This document shows, in pieces, positions 52,979-63,560 of a stretch of 64,000 nucleotides of DNA. The DNA is taken from assembly GCF_015234585.1 (NCBI RefSeq), contig NZ_JADFCM010000001.1, positions 186,001 to 250,000 of the forward strand, in the 5' to 3' direction. A program made the position numbers and the translations under genes. The stretch comes from Pseudalkalibacillus hwajinpoensis. GTDB taxonomy: Bacteria; Bacillota; Bacilli; Bacillales; Guptibacillaceae. The notes under the pieces were generated by a model. It saw only the letters and a program-made list of their open reading frames with translations, had not been told where the DNA came from and did no database searches. Numbering within the stretch: the first letter of the stretch is position 1; every line of letters begins with the position of its first letter.

Positions 52979-53407
52979 ATGAGTGATCATCCGATTGAAA
53001 TAACCATTGATTCCCGTATCCAATCGGGAAAAGAAAAAGAATCTACAAACTATTCCGTGCAGGGAAACCTCGTTGAAAAGGGAGAGGCGCTTTATTTACG
53101 CTATGAAGAAAGCCTTGAGATTGGCAAGGTTTCAACTACTGTTAAAATAGATAAAGAGCAAGTGACCGTGATTCGAAGAGGGGCGCTATCGATGCGTCAG
53201 CAATTTGCGCCAGGACAAGTGTCAGAATCTCTATATAAAACGCCGTTCGGATCGATGCCGATGCAAATTCGGACGGAACGAATTGAGCAATTGGTGGACA
53301 AGGAGAAGCACAAAGGACGCCTAACGCTTCGCTATTTGCTTAACCTCGAGGAAGATGAAACGCAGCGACACGAACTGTCGCTAAGCTGGAAAGGAGCAAG
53401 TCAATGA
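52979..53407 (+). CDS. ywiB: YwiB (DUF1934) beta-barrel protein
   Basis: 142 residues, mostly beta-strand, with the DUF1934 pattern ('[11 protein letters not shown]', '[10 protein letters not shown]', '[20 protein letters not shown]', '[13 protein letters not shown]'). Related to calycin-like barrels; function unknown. AAGGA lies nine bases before the ATG; a GTG one codon earlier is also possible. It overlaps argS by four bases, the same pair as in B. subtilis. Confidence 0.88.
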   Translation: MSDHPIEITIDSRIQSGKEKESTNYSVQGNLVEKGEALYLRYEESLEIGKVSTTVKIDKEQVTVIRRGALSMRQQFAPGQVSESLYKTPFGSMPMQIRTERIEQLVDKEKHKGRLTLRYLLNLEEDETQRHELSLSWKGASQ

Positions 53408-55065
53408 ACAGTGTGGAACAAAAGAAAGAACAGCTAAAAGAAGAAATCAAGCAGGCCGTATTAAAGGCTAGTCTTGCATCAGAGAGTGAAATGCCGGAAG
53501 TGATTTTGGAATCACCTAAAGACAAGGCTCACGGTGACTATGCGACGAACATGGCGATGCAGCTTGCTCGTATCGCGAAAAAAGCGCCGAGAGCTATTGC
53601 TGAGGATCTTAAAGCAAATCTTGATATGACAAAAGCAGGGATTAAGCAGATTGATATCGCTGGTCCTGGGTTTATTAACTTTTTTATGGATACTGCTTAT
53701 TTAACAGAGCTCATTCCAACGATTCTTGATAAAGGAAACAACTATGGCCGATCTGCAAACAAGAATGAAAAAATCCAAGTAGAGTTCGTTTCAGCGAACC
53801 CAACTGGAAGCCTGCACCTTGGTCATGCACGAGGAGCGGCTGTAGGTGATACGCTTTGTAATGTGCTTGATCGTGCCGGTTATGATGTTTCGCGTGAATA
53901 TTACATCAATGATGCTGGGAACCAGATTCATAATTTAACGGTTTCTCTTGAAGCTCGCTACATGCAAGCACTTGGAAAAGAAAAGGACATGCCTGAAGAT
54001 GGCTATCAAGGTCAGGATATCGTTCAGTTCGGGAAAGATCTTGTCGAGAAGGAAGGCGACCGTCTACTTCAACTCGATGAGAAAGAGCGCTATGCTTACT
54101 TCCGCGAGTACGGTCTTGAGCGCGAGCTTGAGAAGCTAAAGAAGGATTTGAAAGAATTTGGTGTTGAATTCGATGTCTGGTTCTCTGAGACTTCTCTTTA
54201 TCAATCAAGCAAAATCGATGATGTTCTTGCGAAGCTAAATGAACGCGGTGAAACATTTGAGCAGGACGGTGCTACGTGGTTCCGCTCGACTACTTACGGC
54301 GATGACAAAGATCGCGTCTTGATTAAAGGCGATGGTTCTTATACGTATCTAACTCCGGATATTGCTTACCACCAAGATAAACTTTCTCGTGGATTCGATA
54401 AGCTGATCAACATTTGGGGAGCTGACCACCACGGCTATATTCCAAGAATGAAAGCGGCAATCGAAGCACTTGGTTATAAGCGTGAGCAGCTAGAAGTGGA
54501 AATTATTCAAATGGTGAACCTCTTTAAAGATGGTGAAAAAATGAAGATGAGTAAGCGAACAGGTAAAGCTGTTACGCTTCGTGAATTGATGGATGAAGTC
54601 GGTATCGATGCAATGCGCTATTTCTTCTCAATGCGCAGCTCAGATTCTCACCTTGATTTTGATATGGACCTTGCCGTATCACGCTCGAATGAAAACCCTG
54701 TGTATTACGTGCAATATGCGCACGCTCGCGTATGCAGTATTCTTCGTCAGGGAGAAGAGATGGGGCTAACAGAAGATGCGGATCTATCTCTCATTACATC
54801 TGAGAAAGAAATGGACCTTCTTAAGAAGCTCGGTGAATTGCCTGAAGCGATTGCGGAAGCAGCGGATAAGCGCATGACGCATCGCATTACAAACTATTCA
54901 TTTGAACTTGCTCAAGCACTACACAGCTTCTACAATGCTGAACGAGTTCTTGATCCAGAAGATCTTGCGAAAAGTGCGGCTCGTTTCAAACTTATGAAAG
55001 CCGTTCGTCAAACGATTCAAAACACCCTTGAAATCATTGGCGTAACTGCACCAGAGAAAATGTAA
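53404..55065 (+). CDS. argS: Arginyl-tRNA synthetase
   Basis: 553 residues, class I synthetase. N-terminal Add-1 domain, HIGH motif in '[20 protein letters not shown]', KMSKS-type '[16 protein letters not shown]', and the C-terminal anticodon-binding DALR domain ('[20 protein letters not shown]'). Length is normal for Bacillus. The start overlaps the ywiB stop (ATGA). A strong terminator follows. Confidence 0.97.
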   Translation: MNSVEQKKEQLKEEIKQAVLKASLASESEMPEVILESPKDKAHGDYATNMAMQLARIAKKAPRAIAEDLKANLDMTKAGIKQIDIAGPGFINFFMDTAYLTELIPTILDKGNNYGRSANKNEKIQVEFVSANPTGSLHLGHARGAAVGDTLCNVLDRAGYDVSREYYINDAGNQIHNLTVSLEARYMQALGKEKDMPEDGYQGQDIVQFGKDLVEKEGDRLLQLDEKERYAYFREYGLERELEKLKKDLKEFGVEFDVWFSETSLYQSSKIDDVLAKLNERGETFEQDGATWFRSTTYGDDKDRVLIKGDGSYTYLTPDIAYHQDKLSRGFDKLINIWGADHHGYIPRMKAAIEALGYKREQLEVEIIQMVNLFKDGEKMKMSKRTGKAVTLRELMDEVGIDAMRYFFSMRSSDSHLDFDMDLAVSRSNENPVYYVQYAHARVCSILRQGEEMGLTEDADLSLITSEKEMDLLKKLGELPEAIAEAADKRMTHRITNYSFELAQALHSFYNAERVLDPEDLAKSAARFKLMKAVRQTIQNTLEIIGVTAPEKM

Positions 55066-55066
55066 T

Positions 55067-55101
55067 AAAAAAATCCTATCGCATGAGCGATAGGATTTTT
55101 C
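55067..55101 (+). terminator. Terminator of argS
   Basis: 14-bp stem AAAAATCCTATCGC/GCGATAGGATTTTT with loop ATGA, right after the argS stop. Confidence 0.93.
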
Positions 55102-55223
55102 TATTTATGCGAATGATACGTTGATTAATTTTAAACTGGTTTCGTAGGTTAAAAACTCTTACACGCTCAGATTTTTTATAATGAATCGGTCATTCGGTCA
55201 TACTTTAAAAAAGGGGTGATGTG

Positions 55224-55394
55224 ATGAAGACAGTTTTGATTGCAACATTAACAGGATTTTTGGTCGGGTTAATTTTTGCGTTTTTGAAGCTACCCATCCC
55301 AGCTCCACCTGCATTCGCAGGCATTGCTGGGATTGTTGGGATATACCTTGGATTTAAGGCGTATGAATGGTTATCAGGGTTCTGGTCACTGTAG
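55224..55394 (+). CDS. XapX domain small membrane protein
   Basis: 56 residues from ATG 55224 with AAGGGGTGATG upstream. Two hydrophobic helices around 'LKLPIPAPPAFAGIAGIVGI', the XapX (TIGR03510) motif with the P-x-P-x-P-P turn. The role is unknown; such proteins are small membrane proteins near transport genes in some species. It stands alone, convergent with uvsE. A TATAAT-like sequence near 55177 and a tandem TCGGTCAT at about 55185-55200 lie upstream. Confidence 0.83.
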   Translation: MKTVLIATLTGFLVGLIFAFLKLPIPAPPAFAGIAGIVGIYLGFKAYEWLSGFWSL

Positions 55395-55435
55395 ATTGAG
55401 CTTTTTGGTAGCTGCATCGATAGCGAAATGATTTT

Positions 55436-56392
55436 TTATTTCCATAATACAGAACCTCCACTAAGTCTTTTGACGCCACGTATCGCTGAAAGATCGTCGA
55501 CAAGCTGCAGAGCTGCGAGGTCTTTTTTCTTTGCTTCAATCATGATGTCAGCATCTTCTCCGTATTCCTTCAACATGTCTATAAACGGAATGGCAAACTC
55601 ACTGTCCACATAATCTGCATGACTCCGGTAGGCGCTAGCAGATTTGGGAGAGGAAAGGTGGTATTTCGGTAGAAGTCCTTTTGGCTTCCATGTTTCATGA
55701 ACGCGTTCAAAAAAGCGCTCAGGTAGTCCGTCGCCTGGATTCGCTAGATGATGATGGTAATCGAAAATAAACGGGACGCCTGTTTGCTCACATGCCTCGA
55801 GCGTTTCTTTCGCATTGTATGTTTTATCATCATTTTCAAGCGTCACATGCGAGCGAAGATGAGAAGGAATGGAATCAAAATTCGCGTAAAAACGCTTAAG
55901 GGTTTCCTCTTTATCTCCGTAAGCTCCACCAATATGTATATTAACGATGGAGCGAGAGTCTAGTCCCATCGCATCTAGCATAGCAACATGATAGTCCAAG
56001 TCACCTATAGCATTGTCCGTTACGTGTTGTTTTGGACTTGTAAAAAGAGTGAATTGGTTCGGATGAAAGCTCACACGAAGGCGGTGCTTTTGAACAAGCT
56101 CACCGATCTCTTCAAACATGTAACGGAAAGGCGTAATGTAATCCCACTTTGCTTCAGGATGCGTCGCAAGCGGAACAATGGAAGAAGACATACGATACAA
56201 ATCAATTTCATGTGCAATATTGTAGTGCAGCGCACGTAACGTACTCTTTAAATTCGTTTCTGTAATTGTATGAAGTTTCTCTGAACGTTCTTCTTCAGAA
56301 AGCTTTGACCAGGTGGAAAAAGTCATTGTACGCGCCGGTGAAGCTTCGTGCAACGCAAGTGCGTTTGATACATATCCAAATCTGAGCTTCAT
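55436..56392 (-). CDS. uvsE: UV damage endonuclease UvsE
   Basis: 318 residues of the UVDE TIM-barrel family: 'LRFGYVSNALALHEASPART', 'RVSFHPNQFTLFTSP', 'IVNIHIGGAYGDKEETLKRF', 'LENDDKTYNAKETLEACEQT' and 'IFDYHHHLANPGDGLPERFF' with the metal ligands. It nicks 5' of UV photoproducts. ATG 56392 has AAGGAGA ten bases upstream; the longer frame to 56470 has no site. B. subtilis uvsE (ywjD) has the same neighbour ywjE. Confidence 0.93.
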   Translation of the reverse strand: MKLRFGYVSNALALHEASPARTMTFSTWSKLSEEERSEKLHTITETNLKSTLRALHYNIAHEIDLYRMSSSIVPLATHPEAKWDYITPFRYMFEEIGELVQKHRLRVSFHPNQFTLFTSPKQHVTDNAIGDLDYHVAMLDAMGLDSRSIVNIHIGGAYGDKEETLKRFYANFDSIPSHLRSHVTLENDDKTYNAKETLEACEQTGVPFIFDYHHHLANPGDGLPERFFERVHETWKPKGLLPKYHLSSPKSASAYRSHADYVDSEFAIPFIDMLKEYGEDADIMIEAKKKDLAALQLVDDLSAIRGVKRLSGGSVLWK

Positions 56393-56478
56393 AATAAGTG
56401 GTCTCCTTTCAAAAAAAGGGCTGGTCATTTCTTTCCCTGTGCAAGCGAATTGAAACAAAGGAAAGCACATCGAACTTT

Positions 56479-57666
56479 TTAAAGAAACGGACTGAAGAGT
56501 CTTGCTAGTGGAGCAAGCACTCGGTTTCCGATCGTTCGATCTTGAAGCCTCTTCAAGTCGAGACGTTCACATTGTAGAATGTCTTTTTGGATCGCTTCTT
56601 TGATTTCAACAATGAGAGAAGGAGTGCTGATAATGCAGTTGATTTCGCCATTAATGTGGAAACTTCGTTGATCAAAATTCGCTGTACCAATGTCACACAA
56701 TGTCTCATCAATGATCATAACTTTGGCGTGGTAGAAGCCATTCATATATTGATAAACTTCTCCACCGGCACGAATCAGTTCAACGAGGTATTCATATGAA
56801 GCTTCTTTTACAAGAGGATGGTCGGCACGCATTGGCAAAATAACCTGGACTTTAATACCGCATTTCAGGGCGCGTAGCAGGCTTGTTTGAACAGTTTGTC
56901 CTGGAATGTAATAGGGGGAGCCAATGATAATAGATGTTGTAGCTTTATCAATATACGAGGCAAAAGCTTCCTCTACGCTATTACCATTCGTAATATGAAA
57001 CGAGACTTTATGCTGACCTGTTTCGAGCGGCGGTATATAAACGTTATGCTTATTAATAGGGGAATGACTCTCTTCCCAATCAAGGAAAAATTGATCTTGA
57101 AGTCCTTGCACGGCTTCGCCAGTCACGCGAAGGTGATAATCTCGCCAATATCCAAACTTAGGATCCTTCCCTACGTATTCGTTTCCAACGTTAAAGCCAC
57201 CAACGTAGCCAATCTCTCCATCAATAACAGTGATTTTTCGATGATTACGCTCATTTATGGAAGTGAAAAATCGTGGGAAAGAAATTTTTCTGGAATAGGA
57301 AAAAACGATGCCACAGGAGGTCATTTTTCTTATGGTGGCTTTCTTTAAGCTGTGACTACCTCCATAGTCCACGAGTAAATAGACAGAGACGCCAGAGGTT
57401 GCTTTTTGACAAAGATGCTCGATAATCATATGTCCCGTGGCGTCATCTCGAAAAATATAAAACATCATATGAATTTGATAGACTGCAGCATCAATATCAT
57501 TTATTAGTGCTCTAAAAAAATCATCTCCATCATTAATGAAAGTCAGGTTTCCCGTCATTTTTTGACGTGAAGAGGAAGGAGCGAGTTTTCTTTTCTTATT
57601 GCCTGTATGAAGGTCGGTTATTAACCACAATATGAGTGCGAGTAGGACTGTTAAAAAGATCTCCAC
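56479..57666 (-). CDS. clsB: Cardiolipin synthase family protein (YwjE/ClsB)
   Basis: 395 residues with one N-terminal membrane helix (about 2-19) and two phospholipase-D HKD motifs: 'ERNHRKITVIDGEIGYVGGF' and 'FYHAKVMIIDETLCDIGTAN'. Both are complete (H-x-K-x4-D). It is of the YwjE type, a minor cardiolipin synthase in B. subtilis. It lies upstream of uvsE on the same strand (87 bases), divergent from fadF. Confidence 0.9.
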   Translation of the reverse strand: MEIFLTVLLALILWLITDLHTGNKKRKLAPSSSRQKMTGNLTFINDGDDFFRALINDIDAAVYQIHMMFYIFRDDATGHMIIEHLCQKATSGVSVYLLVDYGGSHSLKKATIRKMTSCGIVFSYSRKISFPRFFTSINERNHRKITVIDGEIGYVGGFNVGNEYVGKDPKFGYWRDYHLRVTGEAVQGLQDQFFLDWEESHSPINKHNVYIPPLETGQHKVSFHITNGNSVEEAFASYIDKATTSIIIGSPYYIPGQTVQTSLLRALKCGIKVQVILPMRADHPLVKEASYEYLVELIRAGGEVYQYMNGFYHAKVMIIDETLCDIGTANFDQRSFHINGEINCIISTPSLIVEIKEAIQKDILQCERLDLKRLQDRTIGNRVLAPLARLFSPFL

Positions 57667-57739
57667 GATTTTCCCCTCCTTTCAATAGTTGCTGTTGACT
57701 TAGTTTGTCCTAAACTTAAAAAAAGTAAAAAAAAATCTC

Positions 57740-57776
57740 TGACTGAATGCTCATTCAGTTATTTATGTGTTATACT
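57740..57776 (+). promoter_or_regulatory. FadR operator and promoter region of fadF
   Basis: TGACTGAATGCTCATTCA at 57740-57757 matches the B. subtilis FadR (YsiA) consensus TGAATGAMTANTCATTCA at about 16 of 18 positions. TATACT follows at 57771-57776 as a likely -10. The operator would cover the -35 zone, so fadF should be repressed without long-chain acyl-CoA. Confidence 0.72.
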
Positions 57777-57907
57777 GAAGTCAGAAAATTACTTTCATTC
57801 TGACTTAAAAGCGTTTTCATAAATTGTTTGAACTGTCGGGGAGCATCTTTGTTCAAGCATCACGAAGCGGCTAAGAAGGAATGACACGAAAGGAGAGGTT
57901 TGCCAGC

Positions 57908-60016
57908 ATGGATGTTTTATTGATCGCTAACTGGATTGCTTTCATTCTTGTAACCGCTTACGCGTTCTTCTTGTTTGGGTATGTTGTGAAGACTCGATAT
58001 GAATACATTAAGCTTGGAAAGAAAGCAGAATTTGATCATTCCATGAAAGAACGACTAGAAGCTATTGTAGTCAAAGTGTTTGGGCAAAAGAAATTACTTA
58101 AAGATAAGAAGAGTGGAACCATCCATGTGATGATGTTCTACGGTTTCCTTCTCGTTCAATTCGGTGCAATCGATATGATTGTGAAAGGTTTATCACCGGG
58201 GTCACATCTTCCTCTTGGACCGCTTTACCCAGCGTTTACGTTTTTCCAGGAGCTCGTGACGCTAATGATTTTAACAGCAGTTGTATGGGCATTCTACCGT
58301 CGCTATATTGAGGCGATCGCTCGTTTAAAGAAAGGTTTTAAAGCGGGACTTGTACTATTGTTCATTGGACTTTTAATGATATCCGTTCTTTTTGCAGGCG
58401 GTATGGAAATTATCTGGCATGATGCTGGTTATTCATGGAGTGCGCCAGTTGCTTCGGGAATTGCTTTCTTATTCTCATGGATCAATGAAACAGCAGCGAT
58501 TGCACTATTCTTCTTTTTCTGGTGGATTCACCTGCTCGTGCTTCTTACGTTCATGGTGTATGTACCGCAATCCAAGCACGCTCACTTAATTGCAGGACCA
58601 GTCAACGTTTTCTTGGGTCGTACAAACAAAGTAGGGCAGCTTGCATCTATTAACTTTGAAGATGAAAGTCAAGAAACTTACGGTGTGAATACGATTGAAG
58701 ATTTCAATCAGAAGCAGCTTGTTGATTTGTATGCCTGTGTGGAATGTGGACGCTGTACGAATATGTGTCCAGCAACGGCAACAGGAAAAATCCTTTCTCC
58801 GATGGATTTGATCGTTAAGCTTCGTGATCACCTGACAGAAAAAGGCGCAGCCGTTACATCAAGAACACCGTGGGTTCCTGCATATGCATTTTCTAACACA
58901 GCAGGAAATCAAATTGCTTATCAATCACGTGCTCAGCAGGAAACAGCTGCAGCAGCTGAAGGGCTTGTGAGCGATGGGTTAATTGGTAACGTGATTACAG
59001 AAGAAGAAATTTGGGCTTGTACAACGTGCCGTAACTGTGAAGATCAATGTCCAGTTGAGAACGAGCACGTTGATAAAATCATCGATATGCGTCGTCACCT
59101 TGTCTTAATGGAAGGGAAGATGGATAGCGATGTACAGCGTGCGATTACGAACATCGAACGTCAGGGCAACCCGTGGGGGATTAGCCGTAAAGAGCGTGAG
59201 AACTGGCGCGATATGCGTGATGATATCGTTGTTCCAACAGTAAAAGAAAAAGAAAAAGCAGGCGAAGAATTCGAATATCTCTTCTGGGTTGGCTCGATGG
59301 GCTCTTACGATAATCGTAGCCAGAAGATTGCCGCTTCCTTTGCGAAGATCATGAATGAAGCTGGCATTTCGTTCGCTATTCTTGGTAACAAAGAAAAGAA
59401 CTCTGGCGATACGCCACGACGTGTAGGAAACGAGTTCTTGTTCCAGGATCTTGCACAGAAAAATATTGAAACGTTCCAAAAGCATAATATTTCAAAAATC
59501 GTTACAATCGACCCTCATGCTTATAACTCACTTAAAAATGAGTATCCTGAGTTTGGACTTGAAGCAGAGGTTTATCACCATACCGAATTATTGTATGACT
59601 GGATTAAAGAAGGAAAACTGAAGCCGAAACACGAAGTAAACGAGAGAATCACGTATCATGATTCCTGTTACCTCGGACGTTACAACGAAGTATACGATCC
59701 ACCACGTGAAATTCTTCGCAGTATTCCAGGCGTTGAAGTGATCGAGATGGACCGCAACCGCGAAAATGGTATGTGCTGTGGCGCCGGCGGCGGTTTGATG
59801 TGGACGGAAGAAGATACAGGATCTCGCATTAACGTAACGAGAACGGAACAGGCACTTAGCGTGATGCCATCCGTTATCGGAAGTGCGTGTCCTTACTGCT
59901 TAACGATGATGAGTGATGGTACGAAAGCGAAGGAAGTAGAAGAAGAAGTAGCAACACTAGATATTGTCGAGATTTTAGAACGCTCCATTGTTCAAAAAGA
60001 AACTGTTCTCCAATAG
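57908..60016 (+). CDS. fadF: FadF (YwjF) iron-sulfur oxidoreductase of fatty-acid oxidation
   Basis: 702 residues: five or six N-terminal membrane helices, two ferredoxin-type 4Fe-4S motifs ('CVECGRCTNMCP', 'CTTCRNCEDQCP') and a C-terminal heterodisulfide-reductase-like part with two CCG-type boxes ('ENGMCCGAGGGLMW', 'SACPYCLTMM'). It probably passes electrons from acyl-CoA dehydrogenase/ETF to the quinone pool. ATG 57908 has AGGAGAGG nine bases before. It heads a beta-oxidation run and has a FadR box upstream, as in B. subtilis. Confidence 0.92.
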   Translation: MDVLLIANWIAFILVTAYAFFLFGYVVKTRYEYIKLGKKAEFDHSMKERLEAIVVKVFGQKKLLKDKKSGTIHVMMFYGFLLVQFGAIDMIVKGLSPGSHLPLGPLYPAFTFFQELVTLMILTAVVWAFYRRYIEAIARLKKGFKAGLVLLFIGLLMISVLFAGGMEIIWHDAGYSWSAPVASGIAFLFSWINETAAIALFFFFWWIHLLVLLTFMVYVPQSKHAHLIAGPVNVFLGRTNKVGQLASINFEDESQETYGVNTIEDFNQKQLVDLYACVECGRCTNMCPATATGKILSPMDLIVKLRDHLTEKGAAVTSRTPWVPAYAFSNTAGNQIAYQSRAQQETAAAAEGLVSDGLIGNVITEEEIWACTTCRNCEDQCPVENEHVDKIIDMRRHLVLMEGKMDSDVQRAITNIERQGNPWGISRKERENWRDMRDDIVVPTVKEKEKAGEEFEYLFWVGSMGSYDNRSQKIAASFAKIMNEAGISFAILGNKEKNSGDTPRRVGNEFLFQDLAQKNIETFQKHNISKIVTIDPHAYNSLKNEYPEFGLEAEVYHHTELLYDWIKEGKLKPKHEVNERITYHDSCYLGRYNEVYDPPREILRSIPGVEVIEMDRNRENGMCCGAGGGLMWTEEDTGSRINVTRTEQALSVMPSVIGSACPYCLTMMSDGTKAKEVEEEVATLDIVEILERSIVQKETVLQ

Positions 60017-60034
60017 ACTGTTTGGCAAAGGGTT

Positions 60035-60071
60035 AGCTTATGCTGGTTTTTACGACCGGCATGAGCTCTTT
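60035..60071 (+). terminator. Terminator-like hairpin between fadF and mmgA
   Basis: 13-bp stem with two G-U pairs (60035-60047 with 60055-60067), then CTTTCCTTTG. It may attenuate read-through from fadF into the next genes. Confidence 0.65.
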
Positions 60072-60162
60072 CCTTTGTTACTTTGTCGGTAAGGTGAGCG
60101 AGCGTTCAGTCGCAATTTAATCAATTATGGTAGCGTTTTCGAAAATGAGAGGAGAGGTTTTT

Positions 60163-61341
60163 GTGGGCAGAACGGTCATTGTTAGCGGTGTGAGAACGCC
60201 GTTTGGAAAATTTGGTGGGGCTCTTAAATCAATAGAAGCATCTAAGCTGGGTGGAACAGCGATTAAAGAAGCTTTGGTTCGCGCTGGAATTGATCCTGCG
60301 GATGTAGGAGAAGTGATTATGGGGTCTGTCCTTCAAGGTGGTCAAGGTCAAATTCCATCTCGTCAGGCAGCAAGACACGCTGGTATTCCTTGGGAAGTAA
60401 AGACGGAAACGATTAACAAAGTATGCGCTTCAGGTCTTCGTAGCGTAACGCTCGCTGATCAAATCATTCGCTCTGGTGATGAAGAAGTCATTGTTGCCGG
60501 CGGAATGGAATCGATGAGCAACGCCCCATACATCATGAAGGACGCGCGCTGGGGCATGCGAATGGGCGACAAACAAGTGGTTGATCTCATGGTGCATGAT
60601 GGCTTAACGTGCTCGTTTGATGGTTGTCACATGGGCGTTTATGGAAACACGACAGCGGAAGAGTATGAGATTTCTAGAGAAGAGCAGGATCGCTGGGCGA
60701 CAAGAAGTCAGGAGCGTGCTGTGAAAGCGATGGAATCGGGGATTTTTGCAGAAGAAATTATCCCAATTAACGTGCCACAGCGAAAAGGAGATCCTCTCGT
60801 CGTTGAACATGATGAAGCACCTAGAAAAGGCACAACAGAGGAGCAGTTAGGAAAGCTAAAGCCAGTCTTCGGTGCCGACGGAACGATTACAGCTGGGAAT
60901 GCACCAGGTGTAAATGATGGAGCTGGGGCGCTTGTCCTTATGTCTGAAGAACGTGCTTCAAAAGAAGGCAAAGAAGTCATGGCCACAATTCTTTCTCATA
61001 CAGCAATTGCTGTTGAAGCAAAGGATTTTCCTAAGACGCCGGGTCTCGTGATCAATGAGCTATTGAAGAAAACAGGAAAATCAATTGAAGAAATTGATCT
61101 ATTTGAAATCAATGAAGCGTTCGCAGCTGTAGCGCTAACGAGCGGAAAAATTGCCTCACTCGATGAAGAAAAGGTCAATGTGCATGGTGGTGCAGTGGCG
61201 CTTGGTCATCCAATTGGAGCAAGTGGTGCACGCATTTTAATAACACTTGTTCATGAATTGAAGCGACGCGGCGGTGGCATCGGAATAGCAGCGATCTGCA
61301 GCGGCGGTGGTCAAGGCGACGCTATTATGGTTCAGGTATAG
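60163..61341 (+). CDS. mmgA: Acetyl-CoA acetyltransferase (MmgA type)
   Basis: 392 residues from GTG 60163 after GAGGAGAGG. Thiolase: acyl-binding Cys in '[17 protein letters not shown]', His in '[17 protein letters not shown]' and the second Cys in '[13 protein letters not shown]'. It starts like MmgA ('[17 protein letters not shown]'). It splits or forms acetoacetyl-CoA, and perhaps longer 3-ketoacyl-CoA. With the next two genes it reproduces the mmgABC order of B. subtilis, here joined to fadF. Confidence 0.92.
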   Translation: MGRTVIVSGVRTPFGKFGGALKSIEASKLGGTAIKEALVRAGIDPADVGEVIMGSVLQGGQGQIPSRQAARHAGIPWEVKTETINKVCASGLRSVTLADQIIRSGDEEVIVAGGMESMSNAPYIMKDARWGMRMGDKQVVDLMVHDGLTCSFDGCHMGVYGNTTAEEYEISREEQDRWATRSQERAVKAMESGIFAEEIIPINVPQRKGDPLVVEHDEAPRKGTTEEQLGKLKPVFGADGTITAGNAPGVNDGAGALVLMSEERASKEGKEVMATILSHTAIAVEAKDFPKTPGLVINELLKKTGKSIEEIDLFEINEAFAAVALTSGKIASLDEEKVNVHGGAVALGHPIGASGARILITLVHELKRRGGGIGIAAICSGGGQGDAIMVQV

Positions 61342-61355
61342 AAGGGAGCATGATG

Positions 61356-62210
61356 ATGGAAATAAAAACAATTATGGTGATTGGTGCAGGACAAATGGGA
61401 GCTGGAATTGCACAGGTGTGTGCAGCTTCTGGCTATACAGTTTATTTAAATGATTTGAAGCAGGAGTTTCTTGATAAAGGAATTGAGAGAATTGAGAAAA
61501 ACCTCTCGAAACAAGTTTCCAAAGAGCGGATTACACAGGAAGATCTAAGCGGAACGATGGAACGTTTGAGAGCGACGACAGATCTGCAGGATGCAAAGCA
61601 TGTAGACATTGTCATTGAAGCAGCTGTTGAGAACATGGAAGTGAAGTGTAACCTTTTCGCACGGCTGGATGAAATTGCGCAAGATCATACGCTTCTTGCA
61701 ACGAATACATCCTCTCTTCCAATTACGGAAATTGCAGCATCAACAAAGCGCCCTGAGAAAGTGATTGGTATGCACTTTATGAACCCGGTGCCTGTCATGA
61801 AGCTTGTTGAAATTATTCGCGGTCTAGCAACAACAAACGAAAGCTACCAGGCCGTTGAAAAGCTAGCGGTGGATCTCGGTAAGACAGCGGTTGAAGTAAA
61901 CGACTTCCCAGGATTTGTGTCCAATCGAATTTTGATGCCAATGATCAACGAAGCGATCTACACCGTTTATGAAGGTGTGGCATCCCCTGAGGATATCGAT
62001 AGCGTGATGAAGCTCGGCATGAATCATCCAATGGGACCATTAACTCTCGCAGATTTTATCGGTCTTGATACGTGTCTTTATATTATGGAAACGCTTCAAG
62101 AAGGATTCGGCGATGATAAATACCGCCCATGTCCGCTATTACGTAAATATGTAAAAGCTGGCTGGCTCGGACGTAAGACAGGAAGAGGCTTCTACCAATA
62201 CCAGGATTAA
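61356..62210 (+). CDS. mmgB: 3-hydroxybutyryl-CoA dehydrogenase (MmgB type)
   Basis: 284 residues: NAD-binding '[20 protein letters not shown]', catalytic pair in '[12 protein letters not shown]' and '[20 protein letters not shown]' (His), and the C-terminal domain '[20 protein letters not shown]'. It oxidises 3-hydroxybutyryl-CoA. Three ATG codons stand in a row; the third, 61356, is best spaced from GAAGGGAG. Same operon as mmgA (14 bases). Confidence 0.94.
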   Translation: MEIKTIMVIGAGQMGAGIAQVCAASGYTVYLNDLKQEFLDKGIERIEKNLSKQVSKERITQEDLSGTMERLRATTDLQDAKHVDIVIEAAVENMEVKCNLFARLDEIAQDHTLLATNTSSLPITEIAASTKRPEKVIGMHFMNPVPVMKLVEIIRGLATTNESYQAVEKLAVDLGKTAVEVNDFPGFVSNRILMPMINEAIYTVYEGVASPEDIDSVMKLGMNHPMGPLTLADFIGLDTCLYIMETLQEGFGDDKYRPCPLLRKYVKAGWLGRKTGRGFYQYQD

Positions 62211-62230
62211 CACCACGAGGAGGAACGAGC

Positions 62231-63373
62231 ATGGAGCTTGTATTTACGGAAGAGCAGAAGATGATGCAGAAAATGGTGCGTGATTTTGCGGAAAAAGAAA
62301 TCGCGCCAATTGTTGAAGAAATGGAAGAGACGGATCGTTTTCCACGCGAAGTGATTAAACGAATGGGCGAGCTTGGTTTAATGGGGATTCCGATTCCAGA
62401 AGCTTATGGCGGAGCGGAAATGGATTATACGTCATACATCATTGCAATCCATGAGCTCTCAAAAGTGAGCGCCACGGTCGGCGTAATTCTATCGGTTCAT
62501 ACATCCGTTGGGACACTGCCGATACTAGCGTTTGGTACAGAAGAACAGAAAAAGCGCTACATTCCGAAGCTAGCAACCGGAGAATACCTTGGTGCGTTTG
62601 CGCTGACGGAACCGAGTTCAGGATCAGATGCAAGCAGCATGAAAACGCGCGCTGTCCGAGATGGCGATCACTACATTTTGAACGGCTCAAAGATTTTCAT
62701 TACAAACGGCGGCGAGGCGGATACGTATGTTGCCTTCGCAAGAACAAATCCTGAGGAAAAAGGAAGCAAAGGCGTAACTGCTTTTATTATCGAACGTGAC
62801 ATGCCTGGATTTAGCGTTGGGAAGAAAGAAAAGAAAATGGGGCTAAACGGCTCGAATACGGTTGAAATCATTTTCGAAGATTGCCGTGTGCCAGTTGAGA
62901 ATCGTCTCGGCGAAGAAGGTCAGGGATTCAAAATTGCGATGGCAAACCTTGAGAGCGGCCGCATCGGGATCGCGGCACAGTCACTAGGAATTGCTGAAGC
63001 GGCGCTAAATTACGCGACGGCTTACGCGAAAGAGCGTCACCAGTTTGGTAAGCCGATCGGGCAAAATCAAGGTCTCGGCTTCAAGCTTGCCGATATGGCA
63101 ACAGAAGTAGAGGCAGCGAAACTCCTAACCTATCGTGCGGCTGACCTGAAAAACCACGGGATCCCTTGCATGCAGGAAGTCTCGATGGCGAAGCTCTTTG
63201 CATCGAAAGCAGCCGTGAAAGCCTCGATTGAAGCGGTTCAAGTCTATGGCGGTTACGGTTACACGAAAGATTACCCAGTAGAACGCCTATTCCGAGACGC
63301 GAAAGTATGCGAAATCTACGAAGGAACGAGCGAAATCCAGAAAATCGTCATTAGTCGGAACTTGATGAAATAG
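62231..63373 (+). CDS. mmgC: Acyl-CoA dehydrogenase (MmgC type)
   Basis: 380 residues, FAD enzyme. '[20 protein letters not shown]' and '[17 protein letters not shown]' are family signatures, and the catalytic base is the Glu in '[20 protein letters not shown]'. Length is typical of short-chain acyl-CoA dehydrogenases. GAGGAGG lies before the ATG. It ends mmgABC; a 20-bp repeat array separates it from the next dehydrogenase gene. Confidence 0.94.
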   Translation: MELVFTEEQKMMQKMVRDFAEKEIAPIVEEMEETDRFPREVIKRMGELGLMGIPIPEAYGGAEMDYTSYIIAIHELSKVSATVGVILSVHTSVGTLPILAFGTEEQKKRYIPKLATGEYLGAFALTEPSSGSDASSMKTRAVRDGDHYILNGSKIFITNGGEADTYVAFARTNPEEKGSKGVTAFIIERDMPGFSVGKKEKKMGLNGSNTVEIIFEDCRVPVENRLGEEGQGFKIAMANLESGRIGIAAQSLGIAEAALNYATAYAKERHQFGKPIGQNQGLGFKLADMATEVEAAKLLTYRAADLKNHGIPCMQEVSMAKLFASKAAVKASIEAVQVYGGYGYTKDYPVERLFRDAKVCEIYEGTSEIQKIVISRNLMK

Positions 63374-63444
63374 AGAAAAGCGGAAGTGACCGTTTAGACC
63401 CGTCAGGCACTGGAGGCTTCCTCAGAAAAGCCAGGTATATCCGT

Positions 63445-63538
63445 TTTATTGTCCAAAAAACCATTATATTGGCCAAACTTCATTTTTATTGGCCAAATTC
63501 GAGATATATTGTCCAAAATCAACTTTTATTGTCCAAAC
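63445..63538. repeat. Array B: five ATTG(G/T)CCAAA units at a 20-bp period
   Basis: Core units start at 63448, 63468, 63488, 63508 and 63528, an exact 20-bp step. Three read ATTGTCCAAA, two ATTGGCCAAA; CCAAA is constant, as in array A. Spacers are AT-rich and vary. It lies in the intercistronic space between mmgC and acdA, ending about six bases before the acdA ribosome site. The design equals that of 33637-33727, some 30 kb away. Confidence 0.92.
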
Positions 63539-63560
63539 CACCAAAAAGGAGAGAAACAGG

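Noticed and set aside
55205..55417. Minus-strand 70-codon frame opposite the XapX gene
   Set aside because: No ribosome site or family pattern; the plus-strand gene has both.
60095..60112. Second FadR-like box before mmgA
   Set aside because: Only about 11 of 18 matches to the consensus; too weak.
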